A program made the translations under genes and the position numbers. The notes below the pieces were generated by a model. That model had not been told where the DNA came from and ran no database searches. It saw only the letters and a program-made list of their open reading frames with translations. DNA of 62,000 nucleotides from Cristatella mucedo (lineage: Eukaryota > Bryozoa > Phylactolaemata > Cristatellidae), in the NCBI GenBank assembly GCA_009760855.2, contig WPIO01000021.1, positions 2,640,001 to 2,702,000 on the forward strand, in the 5' to 3' direction. Positions 35,955 through 49,200 of this stretch are shown in pieces; the stretch's first letter is position 1; every line of letters starts with the position of its first letter.

Positions 35955-36196
35955 GCTTGTTATGTAACGTCCTTCACGTGCTTATGCGTGCTGACACTGT
36001 GCATGCTGCCACTAACCACATTTGCATGCTGACCCTGTGCATTTCACCCCTTACCATGTTATTCATTTTTTTTGTTTATCAAGCATGATATTACTCACCA
36101 TTCAATTGCATCTCCCTTTGCAGCAAATGTAAAGCGCCTAGAGAGAGATTGAGTTCTCCGAGGGTACTTTATCAAGTGCATTATTATTATTATGTA
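35955..36196 (+). mobile_element. CR1/L2-like LINE 3' UTR
   Basis: Starts GTCCTTCACGTGCTTATGCG, contains the ACACTGTGCATGCTGCCACT and GACCCTGTGCATTTCACC blocks, then AAAGCGCCTAGAGAGAGATT, GAGTTCTCCGAGGGTACTTT and ATTATTATTAT. It is inserted just before the kinesin exon. Confidence 0.92.
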
Positions 36197-36306
36197 ACCT
36201 GCCATCTGGTGCGAGTGGAAATTTGAACTCGTGCTTCCCTGTCCTTTTGTCTCATTATCATATATAGTTGTATCTCTTTTATCTCACCTCTCGATTTTTG
36301 CTACAG

Positions 36307-36528
36307 ACCCATGAGCGCCATGGAGTCGGAGAAGTGCTGCCTCTCTGTCGGCGACTTCGATGGCAAAAGTGTCGTAATTAAAGACAGGGGCAGTGGAAAT
36401 GCTATGACAAAGAAATTCACCTTCGACAGAGCGTTCGATCAGGCATCGACGCAGGCGGAGCTCTACAAAGCTGCCGTTGCACCAGTGTTTGAAGAAGTCA
36501 TTAGTGGCTACAGCTGCACGATATTTGC
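36307..36528 (+). CDS. KIF11: Kinesin-5 motor domain exon (isolated)
   Basis: Kinesin-5 (Eg5/BimC) is a homotetrameric plus-end motor that slides spindle microtubules apart. Acceptor TTTTTGCTACAG and donor GTGAGT flank 73 complete codons, entering in phase 2 and leaving in phase 2. The frame begins RP-MSAMESEKC if the split codon is Arg (VxVRxRP in the family). It then has KKFTFDRAFD, QAELYKAAVAPVFEEVISGY and CTIFA, which should lead into YGQTGTGKT in the next exon. The C in GYxCTIFA favours kinesin-5 over kinesin-1 or -2 (GYNGTIFA). Neither the preceding exon nor the P-loop exon was found within several kilobases, and the next gene on this strand begins at 39.5 kb. So this is either an exon of a gene with very long introns or an orphan duplicated exon. 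The frame itself is intact. Confidence 0.88.
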
Positions 36529-37404
36529 GTGAGTCAGCTCCCTCCGGAGCAGTGCCATTCTGTCTCTCTTGTTTCTGCCAGCAGTCCTGTGCATGCCTGT
36601 TGCATCAGCGGATGCAGCTAGTCGTCCTTCGGCGGTCTCCTCCTGCTCGTCATTGCATGCCTCTGCCATTGGTTGCCCAAATTAATGCTTTGTTGTTATT
36701 ATATTGTAATCGACTTAGACCGAATCTGCTTCAGAATCTCGAATGGCAAACATTTTCAGGCGAGTTTCTCGCGCGCGTTTCGTCCTCCAGTTTCTCGCAC
36801 TCCAGTTCCTCGCTCTCTACGGCCCGCGGCTGCTGCCGGCCAGAACGAACGGCTTCTTTTTCAGCCTCTGTCGCACGCCGCATCAGCAGCCTCGCTCTGG
36901 CGGTGTCTCTGCGGTCCGCTGCTGTCGTCGCTGGCGACGATGCCTTTTCCTTTTAGCTTAAGCTGAATGCTGAATCATGGTTGGTGCGCACTCTAGCGAA
37001 TTTACTGACTGCAAATTGATAGTCTGCCATTATTTCGCAGCCATAAAGCAAATATGGTAAAATCCACACTTCACACAAATCAAATCGGGAAACTTTCCAT
37101 GACGCCCAGACTCAACGTCAAGCGGAAGCGCTTGAAGCGTCAGCCGTCACTTCGGGGGTAGTGCAAAGAGAGTGCGAGCGCAAACTGCACGCTGCACGAT
37201 GGTCAGACTTTGAAAAACTCTTCAATTTCTGACCCGCGTAAGTTTTTAAAGTCCAGGTATTTCAATAGTCTATTTCAGCCTCGTGAGTTACAGTTGAAGG
37301 TGCGTAGACAAACTGGCAAATTATTTCTGCTCTTCTTTCTGGACATTAGTTATTGCTGCATCCCCGTTGCGTTACTATCAATATAATGCTACCATTCATC
37401 CACG

Positions 37405-37484
<80 letters not shown>

Positions 37485-37498
37485 TCTCTCTCTCTCTC

Positions 37499-37566
<68 letters not shown>

Positions 37567-38155
37567 TCTCTCTCTCTCTCTCTGTAGCAACAGCACGGGA
37601 CCGTCGGGAGGTCAAAATGAGCAATGATATTTAGCCATGGGCCATAGAAGGAACGGCAGACCTCCAAAGTGGGGGTGCCATGGTCCCAGAAAAGGCGAAT
37701 GCAAGGCTAAACAATGGCGTTAATAAAATTATCGAATATAAATTATCTACGTGGCGGCGGCAGATGCTTGTCAGCGTCGCGTACTCAACGCGTTTTTTCT
37801 AGAAGTCTCATTTGCGTTAATCATTTTTAATCTAGACAGGCTCAAGTTAAAACGTATTGCCTAAGTGAACAGCTGAAGCAGCAATGAAAGGTAAAATAGC
37901 TAGCTTTTAGCGAGGCTGGAGAGCTTCTATCTTAGTGGATTTCGAAGAAATCTCCGCTATGCGTCATGCACTTTGAGATCGGGATTTTCCACCTAATTTT
38001 TTTGCTCTTCCACGGAGCGCTCGTACGTTTCGCTGCAATTCAATCGCTAGCGCACGAATATCTCCAGCGATCGAAAATAGGAGTCGAGAATGGCAGCGTC
38101 GTCAGCTCGACGCGAGAACCTAGCCGGCGCCGACAGGTACGCGAGCGCGGAGGCG
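36529..38155. other. Intron or intergenic sequence
   Basis: Contains the compound CT/TA microsatellite listed separately and otherwise nothing recognised. No P-loop kinesin exon is visible. Confidence 0.5.
37403..37583. repeat. Compound (CT)n-(TA)n-(CT)n microsatellite
   Basis: A CT block, then about 38 bp of TA at 37441-37478, then another long CT block with few interruptions. Confidence 0.96.
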
Positions 38156-38159
38156 GCCT

Positions 38160-38505
38160 CGGAGTAACACCGCAAAGTCACACCTCGGGGGTCACGCCTC
38201 AGGGCTCACGCCATGGGGGTCACACCGCAAAGTCACACCTCGGGGGTTACGCCTCAGGGCTCACGCCACAGGGGTCACGCCTCGGAGGTCACGCCTCGGG
38301 GTCACGCCTCGGGGTCACGCCTCGGGGTCACGCCTCGGGGTCACGCTTCGGGGTCACGCCTCGGGGTCACGCCTCGGGGTCACGCCTCGGGGGGTCACGC
38401 CTCGGGGGGGGGGGTCACGCCTCAGGTGTCACGCTTCGGGGGGTCACGCCTCAGGGGTCACGCCTCGGGGTCACGCCTCAGGCTTAGGCACCTCGGGGTC
38501 ACGCT
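38160..38505. repeat. 13-bp GC-rich minisatellite
   Basis: The array is built on GGGGTCACGCCTC (13 bp), with about ten near-perfect units from 38276 onward and variants carrying extra G or CAGG. At its 5' end a longer unit of about 54 bp (ACCGCAAAGTCACACCTCGG and following) is duplicated at about 38168 and 38222. It lies just upstream of the CpG island and start codon of the next gene. Confidence 0.93.
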
Positions 38506-41060
38506 CGACGCTGCGAGCGCTCGCCACTCTTTCTCGTCGCTCGAGTCGCCCTCGGAGGCGTCGTGGAGCGACCGAGGTGCGCCGACCACCCGCTTTGTCT
38601 AGCTCGTCCTTCCTTCCGCCACGACGCCCAGCTCGAGCGTGACAAAGCCGCGTGCCAGGCACCCGCACGAGCGCGCGCCTGAGCTCTGCTGCAGCGAACG
38701 AAAGAGCAGTTCGTTGCGAGCTCGTGCAGCGACCGATGAGTGACGGCCGTCGAAGCGCCGTCCCAGCGCGCTGCGGGCCGCACGCGTCGGAAAGCCTGGC
38801 GCGCGCGCGCGCGCGAGCTTGGCCGCGCGCCCCTCGCCGCGCCCGGCGATCGAGACCGAATGGAGTCGACTCTACTGGTATCCCGCCGAGACGGGCTCGT
38901 TGACTGCGGAGCCCCCTGCCGGCCCCGCCCCGCACAGTCGGCCGCGAAGCGGGAGCGTGCGCAGCCGCTAAAAGACCGGCTACTCGTGCCCAAGTCATTC
39001 CTATTGGCTGGCGTGTCGGCGCGACACTTCCACGGCGAAGCGGACGAGCGGAGATGAGACGCGGCTCGGCGGCACATCGCCGGACACTGGCGGTGCGGCC
39101 GATGGCGCCGCAAGCCAGCCAGCCGGCTGCGCCAGACGCTCGTGCGAGCTCTCCCGTGTTGGAGGCTCTTAGGGCGGAGCTAACGGTAACGACCCACCTG
39201 CCGCCAGCGTGCTTATTGTGACAGCGGGCCATCTGTCAATACCGCGGCAGCCCGCTATCGCCTCGGCGAGTTTCCGAAGCGCTGGGAGCCGCGGCGGCTG
39301 CCACTGTCCTTCGCCGTGCACCGCCGCCGCTCTCCTGAGGACGGCGCGTTCGACTTCGCCGGGTTCGGCGGCGGCGTCCCGTTTGACTGCGGGTATAGCG
39401 GCAGTCAGCTGGGTCGAAGGTCGCATAACGAAGGACGAAGCCTGACGGAGTGCATTACGTGCAGGCGGAGACCTACCGCTGCGCGACTGCCTGAGGAGCG
39501 GCGGCGGCGGCTGACGCAGCCGGCGGGCGCCGGGCAATGTCGGCCGAAGAAGATTGCGCCTGCGGCGGCGGCGGCGGCGTTGGCGGCGGCGTTGGCCGGC
39601 CGCTGATGCTGTTGACGCTGCTGCTCGCAGGTGAGGAGCCTTTTCCTTTCCGGTAATTAACCGGAACGCGACGGTCTCGCGGTAGGCCGCGCGCCGCGGC
39701 GTCGCCGTAGCCGCCGCTCGCGGTCGTCGCGCTGGCTAGCGCGGCTGCCTCAGATGTCCGCCGCGCGCTCGCCCGTCGATCGCTCGCCGCCGCCGCGCGT
39801 GCCCTGCTGCTTTCCTCTTTGATTCGTCGCTCTATACGACGATACCGTACCGCACTCTATACGACATCGGCTTCGCGGAATACTCGCGTCATCCGAAGCG
39901 ACGCTCTCCACTCGCCTTGAGCGAGCTCGCCAGGGCGGTCGCCCCGCGCCGAACAGCGGCGACAGCTGCAGACGCAGTCGCGGCGCGTCGCCCTCTGTCT
40001 CTCTCTCTCTCTCTTTATTCCAGACCGGCGCCTGAGTCCCCGATTGATTGCGGAGTGTCGTACTGTGATTCGCATTGTTTCGCCGCTTCGCGCTCGCCGC
40101 CTGCTAAGCCGGGCCGACGTGTTTGTGCGACGAATCCTCCCTTAGTCCGCCGGCCGCCGTGTTTACCGCTCGAGCGTCGGCGTTTTGTCGTCGGCCATTG
40201 TCAACAGTAGGCAAAACAATCGCAGCTAAATTGTAGCACGCCGCTCGGGACTTGCGCTTCTCCAAAAAAGAACTCGCCGCCGCTCGTCGCAGCCGCTGCG
40301 CGACCCGCACGCGCGAGGCCAGCAATCGCGCCCGGCGACCGGCGGCATCCGTCGACAGCGCTTGCCGACGGGCCGCGCGAACTGTCAGCTGTTCCCGATC
40401 AGCCCACTAGCGACGGGCTGACGAGCGGCTGGCGGCTCGCACGCGCGCTCTTCCCTATGGTCTGAGCATCTGGCACCCGCCGCCGCCGCCGCCGCCGCGG
40501 GCTCAGGGAGACCGGCGCGCGCGCCTTTGCGCCACGCTGCAGCTCGTCGCCCGCGCGCCGGATCGTCGCGTCTCGCTGCCCCCCCCCCCACTCCCGAGCG
40601 CAGTAGGCCAGGCGGGTCCGGCCGCGAGCGACGACGCCATCCAATCTCGCTGCCACCGCGACCGACTTCTCGATCTGCGGCGGCCGCCGCTTGCCGATGG
40701 GTCCGGGAGCCGCCAATTAATCTCCTGGCTTGACGTAGCGCCAGTGCTAAAGAATTCTAGCGTCGACCCTGAATCACTAATCCCTAATCCCCACCGCAGC
40801 AAGCTGCGCCCTCTCGCTTTGCAGGCGATTATTTTCGGCGAATCGGCTACGACGCGCTGCTGCCGCCGCCTCCGCGAAAGCACGACCCGGCGCGAACCGG
40901 CAGTCGCGGCTCGGCGAGAGAAGGTCGCCAGGGTTGCGTTCAGCGAGAACCCTGTCGCTGAGCGTGCGACGCGCCAGGGCGCTGCTACTCGCGCTGGCGC
41001 TGGAACTGCCACCTCTACTGTCCAAACCTATTTACCCGATCGCTCTCTCACGTAGGCGAG
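38505..41060. promoter_or_regulatory. Large CpG island around the first exon of the secreted-protein gene
   Basis: Very high GC and CpG content with CGG/GCC runs, spanning the first coding exon at 39537-39630. No TATA box at a convincing distance was seen. The composition fits a CpG-island-type promoter. Long frames on both strands are a consequence of low stop-codon frequency. Confidence 0.55.
39537..39630 (+). CDS. Secreted-protein exon 1: start and signal peptide
   Basis: ATG at 39537 with G at -3. The frame runs through a GGC-encoded Gly run (GGGGGVGGGVG) to PLMLLTLLLA and a GTGAGG donor in phase 1. A second in-frame ATG at 39606 leaves too short a hydrophobic leader, so the first was chosen. 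The predicted cleavage would fall near the GASG that joins exon 2. Confidence 0.7.
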
Positions 41061-42890
41061 CCGCCCCCCACGAATTCGGCTAAATGCGGTCAACTTCCTG
41101 CGGCACCCGGCTCCGCTGGCTATCGGTAATAGGCGCACGGTAATCCACTCCGCGATGACACTAACGACGCCGCCCGGGAGGACAATGCAATGAACGCGCC
41201 CTCTTAAAATTCTGCGCCTGTCGAGCCGACGGAATGCGGCGACGGGCCTAGTCGCCCTCTTCCCCCGCTCCCCCAGTGCAATCGCTCGACCTAACTCCTC
41301 CGGCGCGTAGGCGCGGAATGCACAGAGCTCGCTGCCGCCGCCGCCGCGGGCCCCGCCGCTCGAGCTGTGCGAGCGTTTCCGAGCGCGACGCCCTGAGTCG
41401 AAGGCGACCGGCGAAAAGGCCGACTCGCGAGAAGAGCGCCGCTGCGCGAGTGCCTCGTCAGCCCTCGCGCGGGCGCTGCCATTGCTCTAGCGAGCGCTCT
41501 CCGCGGACGCTGCTCGTCAGCCCGACGGAGGGGAGGGGGGTTGCTTTCGCCGCCGACCTCTCTCGCGAGCTAGATCGTCCGCGACTGCGCTGTCTGCGTT
41601 GCCGCGTGCGTTTCGTCATCCGGTGGGAATCTTTAGCAGCTGCTCGTCGTCGTCACGCAGCCAACGCGACATGCAAAGTGCAGCACCGTGCGTCGCCCCT
41701 GGCTCGCGCGATCGACCGCTGACGCGCCGGCTGCTGGCGAGGGTCGCAGCGTGTGCGATCGCTGCGTGCGGCCTGCCGCTGGCAACGTCGGCGATCCTGT
41801 CGCTAGCGGCTGCCGCTGGAAGTCAATCGAGGCGCGCAGAGCCACTGCGATCGGCTGTCTCTCTCTCTCTCTCCCTCTCTCTCTTGCGGCGAAGCCTCTC
41901 GACTGGGAGCGTTTCCGCTGCCGCCTCGGCTGCCGCCGCGCGTCCTGCACCGTGCCGCGGGCCGGCGCCAGGTTTCCTAGCTGTCGCCGGTGGCGGCACC
42001 AGCCTAGCCCGTCGGCCGCGCGGCGGCGCCAGGAGGCGCGACACGACGCGACGTGACGACGGGCCAGCCAGCGCTCGGCTTCGATTTGCAGGCGCCAGTG
42101 GCTGCAGCTTTCCTCCGGGTCTTCGCGGCGCGTGGGTGCAGCACGGCTACCCTAACAACTCAAGAGTGCTCGTCACGGCGACGGAAGTGCACGGCAAGGG
42201 TCGGTGCGCGGTCGGCGACGCGTCCAAGGGGCAGTACTTGATGTACAAGCATCACGTCAGGTGTGCGGCGGCGCGGCGCGAGCGCAGTCGCTCCGCGGAG
42301 CAGCGCGCGCATGCTTGAACTTCGCGACAGCTTGGGTGGTCTCGGCGGGCGCAGCCGTCCGGCCGGGCGCGTCGATCAATTGCTGCGCAGACGTCGAGCG
42401 TGACGTCTCTTCAAAGCGAGCAGTGCGACAGCTCGTCCGATTTGCAGCAGCGGACTCGCCCACTTGGCCGCAGCGTTCTCGCCCCCGCGAGTGCGGCGAG
42501 TACGTTGAGGTTTCGGTGCAGCGAGAGTGAGGCCCCGGTGAGCTACGGTGGGGCTGTGGCGGCGGCGGCGGCCGCGTCGAGTCAGTCGAGCGCGGCGGTG
42601 CATCAGAGAGCAGCCGCACCGACGCTAACGACACGCTCGGGGGGGGGAGCGAATGGCGGCCGCGCTTCGCCCGGGCGGTGGTGCAGCGGTGCTAGGAGCA
42701 CGAGCTTCGCTTGAGCTCCGACGATCCGTAGCGGCGACGATTTGCTCCCCACCCCCGCCTGTCGTGAGACCGAGTTGTGGTCTTAACTATGAAGCCGCGG
42801 TGAAGTGCCATCACTGTGTCGCTGATACGCTTCTTTTGAATCACTGGCAGGGGAATGGCAGCTGTATCGGAGCAAAGAATAAGTTTCGGG

Positions 42891-42955
<65 letters not shown>

Positions 42956-43183
42956 AGCATGTGACGGAGGGAGAGAGCATAGGAAGACTGGGAGTGCACG
43001 TGCCGGTTCGTGCGAAGAGAGAGAGACGCGACAGAGAGTGAGCGTAAGCTAAAGAAAGACAGAAAAAATGCAACAACAAGAGGGAAAGAGAGAGTGATAG
43101 GAAGAGTGATCGAGACGGAAAGAGAGAGAGAGGAAGATAAAGCTACCGCGAGAGGAACAAAGGAAAGAGATAGCTCTAGCTCT

Positions 43184-43233
<50 letters not shown>

Positions 43234-46091
43234 CATATGACATGACCGGCTGCTATTTCTACAAGTCGCTTTCGTTTTCGACTAGAAATTGGATTGGAAT
43301 CAATTTCCCCGGGTCTTCGTGAGCCGTCGAAATGCTCGTTCTGAATACTCGGGGTCGGTGGTATAATACTTGAAAAAGAGAGCAGTACTCGGCATTTTGT
43401 AAATCGAATTTGTCTTGATATTACCTACTTCTGCAGGGCTATAAGCTCGCTGCAGGCTCTCGTAAGCTCACAGTAAGTATCGCTTAACCGTGTGTTTGGT
43501 TGGACTTAGTTTAGTCTTGGGCACCGACACCGGTTCGGAAACGTCTAAGCACTGCCTGGCCGAGCTGGCATCTGCTTTCTGCATGCTGGAGCACGTGGAT
43601 GGTAATAAACAGCAGATGTGGCAAAAGAAGCTGCCTCGGAGGCAGTGACAGGGCTCTATTTGACCGTGCTCTGGCTGGAAGCATATCTATCACTTTTCAG
43701 TCCACGGGAAATGCACACCGCTGACTCTGGAAGCAGTTCAAACATGTGGCCTGCTGTGTCTTAAGATAAGTCAATAGGTATTCCTCAAATCAAGCGACGA
43801 GGTCGGAATAAGGGATGCAATCAAAGCACATTGCACCTGGGTCTGAGCAGAGTGGCAATGTGCTTGCTCTCAACGATCCAGGTCGTAGATTCGAGCTCTA
43901 TTGTGGGCAATAAAGTCTTTTATCCACTGCAAGCGGCAGGGGGGGGGACAGCCGTCTAGGCTTTTCTGCTACTGTATGAATTGGGCTATTAAATCGGATC
44001 GCCTTTGAGGCTTGGTGCTTAGTGTACCTCCTTAGCTGTATTTGATCCAAGTTAAATCGAGCGAACTTTGGTTAGCAGTCTGCAATTTGTTCGAAAGCAG
44101 ATTTTTTACTCGAGAATCTTTCTTGGTTGCTTGAGTTTCACTGTATCTCCGTGTAGCCCGCTTTGTTAAGCTTCTTAGTCATTGGCGTTCCTTCAGCTTG
44201 CGTACCATTCGATCGCTGCTTCATTGTGAACCGTCGAGCACTTGGACAAACACGGCACTCACTCGTTACGGATAAAGTCAACTTGCTCTAACTAACTGCT
44301 TTGAGGATGGCGAGGCGCCGACACAAAGGGCTAATTCGAGTACTGCAATGCTTTCGCATGGCAGTGTACCACGTGAATGGACAAACGCGAGCGGGTCTAA
44401 CAGCGGTCGCCTCTGCCTTTCGCTGGAATTGCGCCGACGTCTGCAAATTAGAGGCCACGTCTTTCACTGCTAGGCCATTCTAATTGCTGGCTGCAAACAA
44501 GACGCGCGACTTCGTGAACGGCACGTGAACGGTACGCCGAACGTGCTGTCAATGGGGTTTCTCTGTTGCTGTTCGCTGATGCATTACTGTTTGCCGTTGA
44601 GCATTGACTAGATGCTAATAGGTTGACTTATGAGCTAAGTCTGGCGGCTTTGACTGTTTATGCTGGGCTTTCTTTACCATGCTATCTAATGCCGCAACCT
44701 AGCTCTTCTGACTACAACTCCTGGCTTGGTTTTACTGGAGAGCTAGCAGTGAAGCATTGAAGAGAATCGTAATTCGTGGCATAACTGAGTAGGGTCGCTT
44801 TACAGGTAGCTGCTTCTGATATCAACGGGCCAGCGTGTACTTAAAGAATCTCTCAAGTGCTATTCCCATGTACCACGGTTCAAACATCAAGAATTACGAG
44901 TACCGAAGGTCGACTCACACAGAGCTTCGCTTACTAATAGGCAGTTTGTCATGAAGTGCAGTGTAGATTTATTCGGTCTGCTCTGGAGGGGCGTGTGCAG
45001 GCTATGCTTGGAAGCAACCTGTCAGAACAACCATGAAGACTCGTCGGTTCAGTGGCATGCCGTGTCAAACTACTCATTCAACACACTTTAGCAAGCAGTT
45101 CAAGTGGCGTTGTTGTCTGAAATTAAGCCAAAGAGTAGTCTGAATTTGTTCACTATATTAGCGACCGTAAAGAGATCAAATCGACTAATAACAGTTGATT
45201 CGAGCATCTGTACAGAGTAGCAGAGGAGTCGCCGAATGCGTTAGTGACTGTATTAGTTGGTCGCCTTCTTCGGTAAAACTTCAAGTCCGCTCGCGTGCAA
45301 GTAGCACGCGTATGCACTGAGTCTAGCATATTTGTTTGACGTGCTGACGTCTTTGGATGGGGAGCATTTTATTGTGGCTTCTGGCCCATGGTGTGACACT
45401 TATTTGATTAGCGGTGGCGCTCTTTTTTGCCGATAGTCTTAGCCACGATGGTCGCATCTTTTGCACTCAGGCCGGTAACTGCTCTTCGAATGCACTTACT
45501 TTTCCCCTCATGCCTAAATCTATGCTCGGGTAGTTCCAGAACATAAACGGCCGCATCCAGTAAGCACGTGGAATCGCAGTGAGCAGTGACAAAACTGCAC
45601 CTACGCCAGACTGTCATATCAGCTTCCCTACTCCAATCACTTATGCCTAAGCTCCACTTATGCCTAAGCTCCGCTTATGCAGTTAGCTGCCTAGCCTGCT
45701 ACCTGAATCTTCTCGATCGTCAAGCTGCCCTTGCTTTTTTTTGAACAGTCGATGTCACCGTATACACAAAAAATGCTGGCTAATCATCTGTTGCGTTCTC
45801 TGAGCCATACAAGCCATGTACTGGCCCATTCAATTCTTCGAGACGCGCACGAGTTAGTATGACATGCCTGTGACTGATGCCACATAATGCTACTGCTTTA
45901 TAGTGACGACGGCAACTTCATCTGCTACACATGCGTCGTGATCACTAGAAGAACTGACAGCATTGTGCAGTACAAAGAAAGTAAGTTGACTTCTAAATGC
46001 TGCGATTGCTGTGGCACATGCTCAGTCACAAACTCATGCTCGCACACACACACACACACGCACGCGCACACACACACGCACACACACAAAC

Positions 46092-46130
<39 letters not shown>

Positions 46131-46208
46131 TACACAGACACTGTCATTCTCATGCACGCATAAACACACATACACCTGTTCGCTCGAGATCTCCCTCCCT
46201 CCCTCCCT

Positions 46209-46265
<57 letters not shown>

Positions 46266-49200
46266 CCTCTCCCTCTTTCTTATCTCTTATTAAAAGCCCA
46301 AGAGCCTTGGCACACCATGTATTCGCAGGGTTGGAATCGCAGTGAATGTAGACGACCAGAGGACTCGGTAGAAAGAAGAGCTGCGAACATCGTCACGATG
46401 CCCACCATCCATGGGATTACTTAGCTCCTACCCTCAGGCCCAAGGCTTCCCTAAGAAGGTGGCAACTCCTCCGTATGCCCAGCTGGCCGATATCGGCTGG
46501 TGAGTGGGTAGTTATGCCGCTCTCTTGTCCTTGCATAAGCAGGCCTTGTATTTCCTGGGTAATGACTCGCAGTAATGACATGCGGTACCCCTTATGAATT
46601 GCACTCGGCAATGATCGGCGCCTGCTTAAGCGCTCAGACTTTCGATGTGTAAGGTGTAACGTGCACCGAGTCGTTCGTTCTGCTGCAGCTCCCCTGTACG
46701 TGTTCGTTTCCATGCTGACCCTGTGCATGTCACCCCTAACCATTTTATTCATTTTGTTTGTTTATCAAGCATGATTTTACTTACCATTCAATTGCATTTC
46801 CCTTTGCAGCAAATGTAAAGCGCCTAGAAAGAGATTAAGTTCTCTGAGGGCGCTTTATCAAGTATATTATTATTATTACGAAGCCAGCGCCAACAGCAGA
46901 AGGGTACGCACTGACTTGCCAAAGCTCTCTGGCAGTCAGGTGCCAAACAATCGGCCAGCCACTACCAGGCTGTCAATTCACTGTTAGCATGCATAATAAT
47001 TATAACGATAATAATTATAACACACTTGATAAAGCGCCCTCAGAGAGCTCAATCTCTTTCTAGACGCTTTACATTTGCTGCAAACGAAGCATGAAAACAT
47101 CGCCGTTTGATAGAAATAATTAGCAGCTGTTCCGAGAGCCTACCATGAGTTCATTCTTAGAGTAACTCTTAAGGCGAGATTCAGTGAATCCCAGTAGTGT
47201 CTATCAGGATCGCCCCTTGAGAGCGACGACCCCGAAGACCTGTGGCAATTAATTCAGGCCATGACCCAATCTTACTAGTCATTAGACGGTGCCCGGCCTA
47301 ATAATTATAATAATTATGCATTTGATATAGCGCTCTCAGAGAACTCAGTCTCTTTCTATGCACTTTACATTTGCTACAAAGGAAGCACGACCGAATGGTT
47401 AGTGGTAGACAACATCACGTGGAATCAGCTTTACGAGCAGCTCGGGCAGCTACACCTCGTCAGAGACGAGCTTCTAGCTTTGCACGTTACACGAGCCGGC
47501 TGTCAGTATTGCCTACTCCACCTGGAAGTATGTCTCAAGAGCCGGGCAGCCGCTGCGATTGGGGCTAGCAATTGCATAGGTGCGGCTTCTCGAGCTGGTC
47601 TTCTGGATCACAGTCACAGCCTGTCGACTGTGTTCAGCAAGACCATGGATGAGGGAGAAGAACAACTGACTTACGTCAGCCCAGTCTGTTGCATGCACAG
47701 GAGCAATGCTTTAGGTGTTAGGAATAAAATCGGGATTATCAGGTCTTGCCTTGCTGACGGCTGCCCCTTTTCAAGCTGGCCAAGCGCTAGCACTCGGGCT
47801 AGTGAGCGATTCCTCCAAGTTCGATTGCTAAGTACCAAGCTGGCTATTGGACCAGGCATTTACTACGTGTATTTTTTCGATTAATACTGAGCCAGCATCG
47901 AAGGCTTAGCATCTTAGGAATTTCAGCTAAGTTCATTTTTCACGATAGTCATTTTGAAGTGCTCAATTGCTGATGTACCATCTAAACTACCATAGCTGCT
48001 TATGATCTCGGACGCCAGCTAGTCCTGATTTGTGTAGGTCGTTGCTCGCCTGTTCGTGTCGTGGTCTAACCGAGCAGCTGTTACCTTAACTTGGCAACTA
48101 AATAGACCGAGTGGGTAGTAAAGCCAGCGTTGATTCAGGATAGTGCAGAAGTCCCCATTGTAAATTGGTGGCATAGCTTCAGTGAATTGCTCCCTGTTGA
48201 CCCTTGTTGATAAAGCAGTAGGCTTTTCCGGCTTTTCGGCTGTCAGATTTATCGTTTGCGCGTTTGTGCCGGCATCTTCTTTCCAAACTACCGAGGTTGA
48301 GCTTGAACTTTAAGTCGGCACGATAGGTTGTATGCCTGATTGTGTCTGCACTGGTTGTAGCCAGCGAGGAGAACATGAGGTGCGATTCGACTGCGAGTCA
48401 TTCACTCTCCAAGACGCCTACGCCAAGCATGGTCGAAAGCATTTGCTCGGGCCTGGGGCCAGACGACGTACTCCACACCTTGGTCAGAGGTAAAGACGTC
48501 TTGTTGGAGCTCTCCTGCTGCCGCCGTATGCATATCGCCCTTCGTGCAGCCATGTACGCGACAATGTCTGCAGAGTGTGTTGCTGCAGACTAGTAATAGA
48601 GCAGCGAGTGGCCAGGCTCGTGCGAGTTGGCTCAGTCAGGGGGAACTCAACTTCAGTGACCTCGCTTGGTGTCACCTGCTGCCGGCTCTGCACATGTCAA
48701 GCAGCTAGGTAGCACTAATAGTTGCCCCTTGGATCGGGTGCCTTTGTTCATAGCCAATCGCTGTAGCTGTAGTTCGGCTGGCCACCCTATTGAGCCACCG
48801 CGTATCGGTGCAGCCGTGCGCACGAGCGCTGAGGGCGCCGCTTCGGTCTTTTTGTTGCAGAAACATCGAAGCCTGTGGCGTGCCCATTCCACGGAGCATT
48901 CAGCGTAGAGCACAGCCGCTATGGCGGCAGGATGTGCCGGTCTTGGCCACAGTCTACGATTGAACAGTGCGCTAGCGACACTCAGCAAACTTGGCTGCTC
49001 CGGCGATGTCACGACGTTGTCGACAGCGAGGACCTAGGTGTGCACCGTTTGCATTTGCACGTGCGGGCCTTGAGTCACGTGCCCAGAACCCCCAACCCAC
49101 TTCCCCCCCCCCGTTCGAGTCCCCACTGCTGCCCATACTTTGCATGATTTGCGCTTTCTTTTACCCTCGAGATCTTCCTTTTCATGCATTTCTTCGTCGT

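Larger units (their letters stand above)
42261..45903 (+). other. Intron 2
   Basis: Holds two (GA)n tracts and a family I SINE, listed separately. 44.0-45.9 kb shows no recognised feature beyond an imperfect 18-bp tandem duplication (CTTATGCCTAAGCTCC) at about 45640-45677. Confidence 0.55.
45981..48360 (+). other. Intron 3
   Basis: Contains CA and CT microsatellites and three LINE tails within 700 bp, listed separately. 47.4-48.36 kb holds nothing recognised; the 160-codon frame at 47402-47884 shows no motif. Confidence 0.55.

Noticed and set aside
38160-38505. CRISPR-like repetition
   Set aside because: Units are contiguous with no unique spacers, in a eukaryotic genome; it is a minisatellite.
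38471-39232. 253-codon Arg/Ala-rich frame, - strand
   Set aside because: Lies in a CpG island where stop codons are rare; competing frames are open on both strands and no motif is present.
44365-44420. NGQTRAGLT sequence, reminiscent of the kinesin P-loop GQTGTGKT
   Set aside because: The essential GKT is absent, it lies inside another gene's intron, and no acceptor with the right phase adjoins it.
47402-47884. 160-codon open frame
   Set aside because: It starts in a LINE tail, shows no family motif, and is not needed by the phase-consistent exon chain.
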